A stretch of 64,000 nt of DNA, from NCBI GenBank assembly GCA_014526335.1, contig JACTAT010000037.1:4578026-4642025 (forward strand), written 5' to 3'. Source of the stretch: Chrysaora quinquecirrha. Lineage: Eukaryota > Cnidaria > Scyphozoa > Semaeostomeae > Pelagiidae. The position numbers and the translations under genes were made by a program. This document shows, in pieces, positions 55,214 through 64,000 of the stretch. Position 1 is the first letter of the stretch. Each line of letters begins with the position of its first letter. The notes under the pieces were generated by a model that searched no databases, was not told the origin of the DNA, and saw nothing but the letters and a program-made list of their open reading frames with translations.

Positions 55214-56883
55214 GACCCGTCAGGTAATAGTTCGACGAAAGACAAAGACCACGCCATGGATGCTGAAGGTTTTTGGGCTGATATTATAGAGAGATCTACA
55301 TCTAAACGTCCATCTAAAGAAGCGCATGTGCAAGAAAATACACCACGTGAGGAAGAAAAAGAACAACATGAAACAGCAGAAAATTCAACAGGTAATACAT
55401 TTGCAGAAAAACTACAGCATAGTAAAAACAAAGAGCCTCAAAGCCTAGCATCCAGAGGAATCAAATTTTTTACCCCATCAACCACCCCTCACATTGAAAT
55501 CATCACACCTTTCCATAAAACACTAAACAACCCAACTGCCATTATTCATCTACAACGAATGCCTTCAAAACCTGGTCATCAAAATTGGAATGCCATTCTC
55601 TAATATCCTCAACTGGTTGACGTCCTTTTATCAAAATCCATTTTTCTACCCTCCCAGCCACATCATCCATTACCCATCACACCCATTCGAAAACGTCCAA
55701 CCCTCATCACCATTCCATTTGCTACACCAGACATTGAAAACTTGAACAACATGGCAAAATCATCAACATATGGCATCAAACATACCCAGAGTTTCCAACC
55801 ATCTTCACAGGCAAACGTCTCGTTACCATCTATCCAGATCCACAAAATCCATTGCCACCATTCATCATAATCAGTGGACAGAAATTGCTCATATCATTCA
55901 GGGGACGTCAACCAGTTTGCATGCATTGCAACTCCAAATTCCATATCACATCTCAATGCGAACTTAGGGGTCTAAAACTATGCTTCCACTGTGGAGACGA
56001 AAGACATCACTACAATGACTGTGACATAAGACAAAACGGAGACAGACCTACAACCCACAATACAGCACGTACAGAACAGTCTGACAGAGACATGGACAGC
56101 GACAATAACAACGACCATAACAGTAACTGTGATACAGTTATACTTTCTGACTACGACAGTGACTTGGACAGACCACTGCCTAAGAGCCGTCTTAGGCCGT
56201 TACCTACACGACAAACACAACAGGACGAACAATGTGTGAGTGAGACAGACGAACAGGACAGACATGCAGGGCCTAAATACAAACTTAGGCCCTCTACTAC
56301 ACCACATCAACTGCAACCGCAACAACAACATGAGGCACAGAGTGAGAGTGGACCAGATGACAGTGACGAGACACAATTCGTCAAAAACAGTGGAAGTCAG
56401 GTTGAGGACCCCAACAACACTCATTCATTACCAGTCCAAACTCCATCAGAATCACCTCAAGCCAACAACGAAAGCCAATCTCAATCAATTTTACCGGCGC
56501 ACATCATTTCATCAACAAAGAACCCTTCTTCATACGACCAGCCACCAAATCAATCATCCTCTACTTCATCCAAGACACCGTTAAACACCACCACATCACA
56601 CTCACACAAAACACAAGAAACATCACCTCCAAATCATGAACAACCAATAACCCCAGAAATCGCAGCTACCCTTTTTTCAATTCCAAATCAAATCAGTTCA
56701 TTTCCAGTCGTCACACCTAGTTTTTCACTCACCCAGTCACCACCTTCCCATCATTACACATTCAATCAATCGCAACAGAAGAGACCACTTTCATCCTCCT
56801 CATCGACACAGACTGCAAAGACGCAAGAAAGAACATCTACAAAGAAGAAGAAGCAAAAACAACAAACAGTCGCAGGCGAATGA
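55211..56883 (+). pseudogene. ORF1 of LINE B3 (CCHC knuckles)
   Basis: The frame begins at the U1-loop ATG with MDPSGNSSTKDKDHAMD, with a second ATG at 55256 in better context. It shares FWADII, RGIKFFTP and W-N-A with the other copies. A TAA at 55601-55603 and a frameshift near 55740 break it. The knuckle frame (55852-56883) has CMHCNSKFHITSQC and CFHCGDERHHYNDC, both intact, then an Asp-, Gln- and Pro-rich tail ending in a Lys-rich stretch and TGA. Confidence 0.86.
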
Positions 56884-56978
56884 TTTAACACCCCTCCCCC
56901 CCTCGTCTTTATGATTGTATCGTAATTTTTAATAATTTCTAATAAGAATTGAATTGTGGTCCAAAATCAAAATAAATT

Positions 56979-59900
56979 ATGCCATCCATTATTAGTATAA
57001 ATGTTAATGGTTTAAACGAACCAACAAAAGCAGAATCAATTTTCCACAATTTAAATAATGATAAGCCAAGCATTGTACTTTTGCAGGAAACACATTTAAA
57101 CCATAACACGAAAAACTCTATTATTTCTGATCAAAGGTGGAAAGGAATAAAAATTCACTCAATTTCTCCAAATAATTTTGCAGGTGTTAGCACTCTCATT
57201 TCTGAAAATTTCAATGCAACTATACATTCTTATGACATTTGCCAAGAAGGAAACTACATTTTTACTGACTTGAGCTATGATGATCACCGCTTTCTATTGA
57301 TAAATGTATATGCTCCTGCAGGAGGTAATAAAACACAAAAAAGAAAGGATAAATTTTCTGAAATTCATACTAAAATCCAAAATTATCCAGATGTTGAATT
57401 TATAATTTATGGCAGTGATTTTAATACAGTTCTTGATATAAACTTAGACAGAAGTAGGGACATATCATACATTGACAGATCAAAAAATCCTCTAATTGAG
57501 AACATTAATGAAAATGATTTACAAGATATTTGGAGAACCTTTCACCCGGATGAAAAGCAATATACATACAAAAGCCCAGTTGGAACATACAGCAGACTTG
57601 ACAGATTTTATACCTCAAAAGCTACAATGAAGTACTTTACAAAATTTGAAATTGTTCCTTTTCCTCACTCTGATCATCAAAAACTGTTACTAGTTTTTGA
57701 TATTGACAAAATAAAGCGGGGAAAGGGGGCATGGAAAATGAATAAGTCCACCTTACAACAAGAAGAATATCAACTTGCAATGTCTGGTTTTCTCCAGTTT
57801 TGGATTTCCATATTTGAAGATTTTCTTAATCCACTTGATTGGCGGGATAACGCTAAAAAACAAATAGCAAAAATCACTAAACAGTATTGCATAAAACTAT
57901 CAATTGAACACAAAAAGAAAAAGTTAAAACTTTATAAACAATTGCGCAATGCAACCAAAAAAGCAGAACAGACAGACAGACAGTCATTCAAAGACTTAGT
58001 TGAACGTATAACCAAATAAATAAAAAGTCTTGAAACCAACGAAGCATTTAATTTAAAAATCAAAGCAAAAGCACGCTGGACAGAAGAGGGTGAAAGGGTC
58101 ACCAAATATTTTTGTAATTTAGAGAAAAAACGTCAAGCTGCACAAGTTATGAAATCTGTTAAGACAAAAACAGGAACAATAGTTCACAATCCAAAAGATA
58201 TGCTTGAAACTGTCAAAATATTTTACTCTGACTTATTTGCAAACGAACCGACAGATGCCTCTAAACAAGATGAACTACTCTCAAAAGTAGAAAACAAACT
58301 TTCCGACATTGACAGAGACTCTTGTGAAGGCCAACTAACAAAAGACGAATTATACACGGCAGTTTCTAAGATGAAAAATAATAAAACATCAGGCCTTGAT
58401 GGTATTCCAGTAGAGTTTTATAAAACCTTCTGGAATATCATTGGGGAGCATTTTACAAGGGTTGCTAACACCTGCTTTGAATTACAACAACTTTCCAACT
58501 CTCAGCGTGTATAGTAAAGGAGATATCTTAATATATGGCCGTAATCTAATGCTCTTAATGTAAGCTAAATTTCAACACTTTACAAGAAAGGTGACAAAAG
58601 TGATCTAGGCAATTGGAGACCAATTAGTCTGCTCAATGTTGACTACAAGATAATTGCAAAACTCTTGCCAATCGTTTACGAGATGTATTATCAAGCATTG
58701 TTTCTGAAGATCAAACATGCAGTGTCCCAAATAGATCAATTTTGTCAAACGGCCATATATTAAGAGATCTCCTTTACTATGCTGAAAATGAAAATCTCCC
58801 AGCAGCCCTTCTATCTTTAGATCAAATGAAAGCCTTTGACCGTGTAACCTGGAATTTCCTTTTCAAAACCTTTTCGAAAGCTTTGGTTTTGGGCCACAAT
58901 TCATTTATTAAAACATTGTATAATAATGTTAGTAGTCGTGTGAAAATAAATGGGTACATCTCTGCCCCATTCACCCTTGGTAGGGGAGTGAGGCAGGGAT
59001 GTCCCCTATCCCATATGAATAACTGATACTAATAAAAAACGGGAAATGTAAGAGACGTCTTCGCATGACGTCACAGTTTTTCAATGTCTTGCCTGTAGCA
59101 AACGAACCGACAGATGCCTCTAAACAAGATGAACTACTCTCAAAAGTAGAAAACAAACTTTCCGACATTGACAGAGACTCTTGTGAAGGCCAACTAACAA
59201 AAGACGAATTATACACGGCAGTTTCTAAGATGAAAAATAATAAAACATCAGGCCTTGATGGTATTCCAGTAGAGTTTTATAAAACCTTCTGGAATATCAT
59301 TGGGGAGCATTTTACAAGGGTTGCTAACACCTGCTTTGAATTACAACAACTTTCCAACTCTCAGCGTGTATAGTAAAGGAGATCTCTTAATATATGGCCG
59401 TAATCTAATGCTCTTAATGTAAGCTAAATTTCAACACTTTACAAGAAAGGTGACAAAAGTGATCTAGGCAATTGGAGACCAATTAGTCTGCTCAATGTTG
59501 ACTACAAGATAATTGCAAAAACTCTTGCCAATCGTTTACGAGATGTATTATCAAGCATTGTTTCTGAAGATCAAACATGCAGTGTCCCAAATAGATCAAT
59601 TTTGTCAAACGGCCATATATTAAGAGATCTCCTTTACTATGCTGAAAATGAAAATCTCCCAGCAGCCCTTCTATCTTTAGATCAAATGAAAGCCTTTGAC
59701 CGTGTAACCTGGAATTTCCTTTTCAAAACCTTTTCGAAAGCTTTGGTTTTGGGCCACAATTCATTTATTAAAACATTGTATAATAATGTTAGTAGTCGTG
59801 TGAAAATAAATGGGTACATCTCTGCCCCATTCACCCTTGGTAGGGGAGTGAGGCAGGGATGTCCCCTATCCCCCTTATTATATGTCCTAGTTTCCGAAAT

Positions 59901-61460
59901 TTTTGCCATCTCTATCAGAAAAAACCAAGACATTACTGGTATTACAATTAAAAATGTTGAATTTAAAATTACCCAGTATGTTGATGACACAACAATAATA
60001 CTGCAATGTGAACAGTCCATCAAATCGACTTTTGATTGTGTCCAAGATTTTGAAATGGCATCAGGAGCTAAAATAAACAAAGAGAAAAGTAATGGAATTC
60101 GGCTTGGAAGATACAAAAACAGATCAGATAATCCATGTAATTTAAAATGGGGCAGGGAAGCATTAAAAATCCTTGGTGTCTTTCATGGCCCTATTTTGAA
60201 AGAAAAAGAAACTTGGGACCCACGTGTAAACAAATTCATAAAAACTTTAGACCTTTGGACTTCTCGTGATCTTTCCTTGAGGGGGAGGGCTGTGGTTGCA
60301 AACCAGCTGGCCAGCTCGGTATTCTGGAACACTGCAGCCATATATCCCCTTGCCCAGTGGGTTCTCAAAAAAATCAATGACAGACTTTGGAAATTCATTT
60401 ATCAGAATAAAAAAGATCCTATTAAACGTACACAAGCAAGACTTCCATACGAGTTAGGAGGTTTGAACATTATCGATATTGAAAAGAGACTGATGCCATT
60501 AAATTATCTTGGATTTCAAAATATCTTCAAAATGATAATAACTCTAAATGGAAAGCACTGTTCACCTTGAACTATGATAAGTATAAGAATTTCAACATTG
60601 GTGCCAAAATTTTTAAATGTCATTTACGTCCGATTGAAATGAAACATGTCCCGCAGTTTTATCGAGATGTAGTTAAATGTTTTGCAGCAAATTTTTCAGA
60701 CCTGAGACTAAAACCCATGGAAATTGAAGGAATTTACAATGAACCTCTATTTGACAATTTCTACACACACGTCGATACCAGTAATGCTTGGATACAAGCT
60801 AACATTACAACAATACGAGACATTTGTTATGAATTTACAACTGGATCCTTACCTTCCAATGCCCTGAATGAATTAATCCCTTCTGGTTTGTCAGACAGTT
60901 TCTAAACCAAATTGAAATCACGTTTACCCCCTGAATGGAAAGCAAAAATAACAACTGAGTGCAGCAATGAAAGAAGTTTATCTGATGATTTTTATATTAA
61001 AAATACCAAAGATGAATATGTTTTATTTTCATCTCTGAATTGCAAACCAATTTACAATATGCTCATCTTGAAAGATCAAAATGTTCTTGCTCAGAAATTT
61101 AGAGTTTTTTGGGAACAAAAAATAGGTTTTATAAATTGGCCAAGACTCTTCAAAACTTTATTTAAAATAAATCATGACAGAAAATCTGCCAACATTCAGT
61201 GGAAGTTCCTTCAACTCTGCCTCCCTACCTATGAAAGATTATATAGACATAGGATTGTCCAAACCCCACGTGTCAAAGATGTAATTATGATGAAACTTCC
61301 CTTCATGCTTTTTTCAATTGTACCATTGTCAGTAAACTGTGGAAATTTGTATTCAAACTTGTTAACAAAATCAACCCTTCCCTCAATCAAACAACCTTTG
61401 TAAGTTTGTTATCCTTGGTTTTTACGAATATAAACCCGACCTACCTGTAGAAAACTTTTA
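56979..61460 (+). pseudogene. ORF2 of LINE B3 (best-preserved APE endonuclease of the family)
   Basis: ATG 56979 opens MPSIISINVNGLN. The endonuclease is continuous to 58019: LLQETHL (about 57074), NVYAPAGG (about 57303), GSDFNTVLD (about 57412; the first residue of the usual GGDFN is kept, the second is Ser) and the SDH triad member (about 57670). A TAA at 58017-58019, a 54-bp insertion at about 58510 and a tandem duplication (58239-59872) break the RT. In the downstream copy QMKAFDRV, RQGCPLSPLLY and YVDD (about 59978) are present, so the usual YADD has changed. Further breaks lie at about 60490 and 60905 and near 61290. The C-terminus is lost at about 61460. Confidence 0.88.
58239..59872 (+). 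repeat. 775-bp direct duplication within LINE B3 ORF2, with 85-bp filler
   Basis: Segments 58239-59012 and 59098-59872 are nearly identical, including the same 54-bp insertion that ends in AATGTAAGC. They are separated by 85 bp (59013-59097) identical to 61637-61721, the start of the 188-bp tandem repeat downstream. The first segment also has a one-base loss (GCAAAACTC). Confidence 0.93.
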
Positions 61461-61636
61461 CCGTCTCAAAGTTGGACGAATATTCGTCAGGACACAGATT
61501 CACATTCCAGACGAATATTCGCAGCTACATTAGTGTTACTGTAAAAAACAAACTAAAACACAAAAACTTCATTGTTTCTTTTTTATAACCTTGAGGTACA
61601 TTATCTTAGGTATAATTAAACATAGAAACTATTTTT

Positions 61637-62095
61637 ATATGAATAACTGATACTAATAAAAAACGGGAAATGTAAGAGACGTCTTCGCATGACGTCACAG
61701 TTTTTCAATGTCTTGCCTGTAGTAAACGTCTTATATCTCGGCTTTCCAACAACATATCTTAAAGTCTTTGACATAACCGTAAACTGTGCTATATAGGCCA
61801 ACAATAAACATCAAAACAATTTATTTCAGTTTCACGGTTTTGCAGGAAAAACGGGAAATGTAAGAGACGTCTTCGCATGACGTCACAGTTTTTCAATGTC
61901 TTGCCTGTAGTAAACGTCTTATATCTCGGCTTTCCAACAACATATCTTAAAGTCTTTGATATAACCGTAAACTGCGCTATATAGGCCAACAATAAACATA
62001 AAAACAATTTATTTCAGTTTCACGGTTTTGCAGGAAAAACGGGAAATGTAAGAGACGTCTTCGCATGACGTCACAGTTTTTCAATGTCTTGCCTA
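61637..62095. repeat. 188-bp tandem repeat (about 2.4 units)
   Basis: Units begin with AAACGGGAAATGTAAGAGAC at 61661, 61849 and 62037, each 188 bp apart. Each holds GCATGACGTCACAG, with the palindrome TGACGTCA (CRE-type). The third unit stops after CTTGCCT. The 175 bp between the end of LINE B3 and the array (61461-61636) holds a small GACGAATATTCG inverted pair and no gene. Confidence 0.9.
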
Positions 62096-62633
62096 AGCAA
62101 ATGTGGTACAACTCGGCTTCCAGCTTTTCAGAGCACCAGTTTCTGAAACCAATAATACGCAAACTTCAAATTGAGTCAGGTGTGTCGCAGACAAAACCTG
62201 CCTGGTAACATGAAAAATGTTTATGACTGAAATGTAGAAGTTAAATGAGGTTATTTGAGAACCGCGAAACACTAAAGTAATGTCCATTCTACTTTTTCTC
62301 AGCAACAAGTCCTTATCTCGAGAAAAAATATTTTGATGAAAGGGGAATAATTATTAGTTTTGACATCATAATTTGACCTCTGTTTGCATTTCTACTTTCC
62401 AGAAAGTAGCAATGCTTAGCAAGGTCATCGATTGTGAGTGTAAGTAAATGTCTGTAAATGTCAATAAAGATGGCGGGTGTCAGCACTTGCTGTCTTGTCT
62501 GAAGCAGCATTGTGTAATGCGTTTTTGTCCTGTGCTATTTGATGATTGCAACTGGTTTGGTTTCATCACGAAAAGAAGTAAAGATCTCTAAGTAAATGTG
62601 TCATCATGATGTAACCCACAGCCGTTACATGCA
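62096..62633. other. Non-coding stretch without recognised content
   Basis: No open frame of note, no RNA gene and no repeat was recognised. It ends just before the ORF at 62634. Confidence 0.5.
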
Positions 62634-63233
62634 ATGGGTAAGTACAAAATCTGTATTTGCCCTTCGTGTTTGAGTATCCATGATAGAGGACGAAGTCCAA
62701 GTCAAGAAAGCAATATTTCTCAACTGAGGAAGTTTCCAAAAATTAAAGTCAGTCGGAGACAGGCATGTTTAGCAGGCGGTAGGCCAAGAAAGGGGTCTAA
62801 GCGCGATGGATCATTGGTTAACAAACGGAAATTGACCAAGTGCTTTGAAGAAATTAATCGAATTCACTATGATCGCCCTAAAAAAGAGAGGTGGCTGAAA
62901 GTTGCTCAGCTTTATTTTGGTACGAAAAAGGTGTCGGAGAAAAATGTTACCTTGCTGAAGAACTATCACAAAAGATCTATAGTGCGATCAAGGTGCTATC
63001 ATAGCCCCAATAGCCCCAAAGACCCTGGCAGGAGCAGCAATGCTGATACGACAAACCCTGCCCAAGTACTTACAACTGAAGAGGGTGAGGGCATATGTGA
63101 TGATAACAGTTCTTTTAAAGGAGAGCTTGCTTCCTCTACAGAGGTATCTTTTTCGAGCTGGGGAGATATGGAAGACATGGAGGACTCCCTAACGCGTTCT
63201 GATTATCTAAAGGAGCAACCAAGTATATTATAA
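62634..63233 (+). CDS. Hypothetical basic protein, 199 aa
   Basis: ATG 62634 lies in the context GCAATGGG. The protein starts MGKYKICICPSCLSIHDRGR, with a CxxC, and is rich in Lys and Arg up to residue 120 (KVSRRQACLAGGRPRKGSKR, then KKVSEKNVTLLKNYHKRS). The C-terminal 70 residues are acidic and Ser-rich. The length is unusual for chance in AT-rich DNA. No family is recognised. It could be an exon of a host gene or part of an unidentified transposon, since everything around it is mobile. Confidence 0.4.
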   Translation: MGKYKICICPSCLSIHDRGRSPSQESNISQLRKFPKIKVSRRQACLAGGRPRKGSKRDGSLVNKRKLTKCFEEINRIHYDRPKKERWLKVAQLYFGTKKVSEKNVTLLKNYHKRSIVRSRCYHSPNSPKDPGRSSNADTTNPAQVLTTEEGEGICDDNSSFKGELASSTEVSFSSWGDMEDMEDSLTRSDYLKEQPSIL

Positions 63234-63302
63234 ACACAGAACAGTGCACCTGTCAATAAACGTAAAGTAAATTAAGACATCGACCGAGAGAGAAATGGAA
63301 AT

Positions 63303-63560
63303 TCAGAGATAGAAAACCTGAAGGAAAAATTGTTCCATCCAAACTGCATGACCTTTCAGGTATGGGCAATTTTTCTTTCTTGAATCAAGCCCTGAAACAT
63401 GATTGCCTTTGAAGACCAAGGTGCAGTAAGGGTTGTGTTGCTCTATTAGTGACACAAAAAAACTAGTCCAGTTTCCAACAAGTTTTGTCGCACCAACAAA
63501 TTTCTTCCACTCCTCCTGTAACAAGATAGATGCTCTTGGGGGGTTTTGAACCCTGAACAT
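63303..63560 (-). CDS. Possible ORF fragment, 85 aa, unrecognised
   Basis: Read leftward, it has WKKFVGATKLVGNWTSFF and RKKNCPYLKGHAVW. The aromatic-rich pattern looks like part of a real protein domain, but no family can be named. It ends next to a Penelope-like fragment. It may be a remnant of an unknown transposon gene. 63234-63302 shows nothing. Confidence 0.3.
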   Translation of the reverse strand: MFRVQNPPRASILLQEEWKKFVGATKLVGNWTSFFVSLIEQHNPYCTLVFKGNHVSGLDSRKKNCPYLKGHAVWMEQFFLQVFYL

Positions 63561-63584
63561 TCCATCGGATGGAACATTTCCAAA

Positions 63585-64000
63585 ACTTCTAACATTGACA
63601 AGATAGCATAGGACACATGTTTCGAACGTTCATCGTTCATCTTCAGTTAAGAAATAATTAAATTACATTAAATTACTAGTATATATTGAAATTAGTTACA
63701 TAATATAAAAACACGTGAGGTAACAGCGATAATTACAAGCGATAAATCTTAAAAAAACAATAGTACAAAAGGGGTTTAACAATAGCAAAAAGAAAAATAG
63801 AAAAACGAACCGCTAGCGCTGTCCAAGATAGAGAAGGAATCCTCAGTTAAAAAGTATTGTAAAGATTTAGACTTAAAACGTGTTTTTACTTCTTCTATGT
63901 TTTGGGTTAAGGACTCTGTGTCCAAGTGCTTACGGGCTCGTGTAGTTTAAAAATTCTTGTGTGGCGGATGTTCCGCGTCTTATGTCGGAGAAACCTCTCG
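63585..64000. mobile_element. Second Penelope-like element family, inverted junction, runs off the window
   Basis: The left part (63585 to about 63811) is the PLE 3' end on the minus strand with a hammerhead-like motif. From about 63812 the sequence is forward and encodes the region before and into the GIY-YIG domain (VKDSVSKCLRARVV, then CGGCSASYVGETS), with a stop at about 63948. The layout repeats that at 15674-17880, but the sequence is clearly diverged, so this is a different PLE family. Confidence 0.75.
63598..63650 (-). ncRNA. Hammerhead-like motif in the second PLE
   Basis: On the minus strand CTGAAGA (63640-63646) is followed by stem II GAACG/CGTTC with loop ATGAA. GAA-ACA-TG-TGT-C then gives a three-base-pair stem III and a C before the cleavage site. 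The outer stem I is poorly supported, so activity is doubtful. Confidence 0.5.

Larger units (their letters stand above)
55214..61460 (+). mobile_element. LINE family B, copy B3 (inserted in U1), 3'-truncated
   Basis: It starts GACCCGTCAGGTAATAG and holds ORF1, ORF2 with an intact APE start, and an internal 775-bp duplication. The match to B1 and B2 stops near 61460, within the ORF2 C-terminal coding sequence. Unrelated sequence follows, and neither the family 3' end nor U1 reappears. Confidence 0.9.

Noticed and set aside
61661..62095. CRISPR-like array
   Set aside because: The 188-bp units are continuous with no unique spacers, and the genome is animal.

Overview
This is a metazoan genomic window: snRNA and 5S genes, LINE, Penelope, hAT, CMC-like and Gypsy elements, spliceosomal introns in a transposase gene, and AT-rich DNA. 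The mix of a 2A-bearing CR1/L2-group LINE, Penelope elements and Tx1-group LINEs suggests a marine invertebrate, but the species cannot be fixed from sequence alone. No convincing host protein-coding gene was found.

The backbone is a tandem array of a linked small-RNA unit on the + strand, in the order U1 - 5S rRNA - U2 and repeating. Spacers are about 380 bp (U2-U1), 430 bp (U1-5S) and 145 bp (5S-U2). The pieces in order are: U2(i) 3' part 2912-3062; U1(i) 3443-3477 and 13135-13260; 5S(i) 13693-13812; U2(ii) 13961-13985 and 29892-30052; U1(ii) 30421-30455 and 49522-49648; 5S(ii) 50083-50202; U2(iii) 50346-50486 and 54884-54912; U1(iii) 55179-55213. Every U1 and U2 gene seen is split by a retroelement. 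Both 5S genes are uninterrupted.

Two related Tx1-group LINE families account for most of this. Family A (copies A1 at 1-2911 and A2 at 13986-29891) sits in U2, and its 3' junction lies exactly in the middle of the branch-site recognition sequence (GTA|GTA). Family B (B1 at 3478-13133, B2 at 30456-49521, B3 at 55214-61460) sits in the loop of U1 stem-loop I, after the same U1 nucleotide in all three genes. The ORF1 initiation codon of family B is the AUG of the U1 loop itself. Its next codons (DPSGN) form 12 nt complementary to the U1 5' end, and include a consensus-like 5' splice site. This U1/U2 pair, parasitising both partners of early spliceosome assembly in one linked array, is the main candidate for a new system.

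The LINEs are loaded with nested insertions. B1 holds a 5.0-kb CMC/Chapaev-like DNA transposon encoding a PHD-finger protein (7114-12123, TSD GCAT). A2 holds a hAT copy that itself contains a Penelope-like element with hammerhead-ribozyme motifs (15441-24503), and a TA-flanked composite of two 230-bp units (27873-29435). B2 holds a CR1/L2-group LINE with a 2A peptide (LINE C, 30505-42597). LINE C in turn carries a tRNA-array insertion in its ORF1 (31256-32454) and a second hAT copy in its ORF2 (34258-39736, TSD GCCCAATC). U2(iii) carries a complete 4.4-kb Gypsy element (50487-54878, LTRs 107 bp, TSD CCGGA). B3 is 3'-truncated, contains a 775-bp tandem duplication with an 85-bp filler, and runs into a 188-bp tandem repeat. 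The right edge (62.1-64.0 kb) has an unrecognised ORF and the start of another Penelope-like element. All transposon genes here are broken by stops, frameshifts or deletions.
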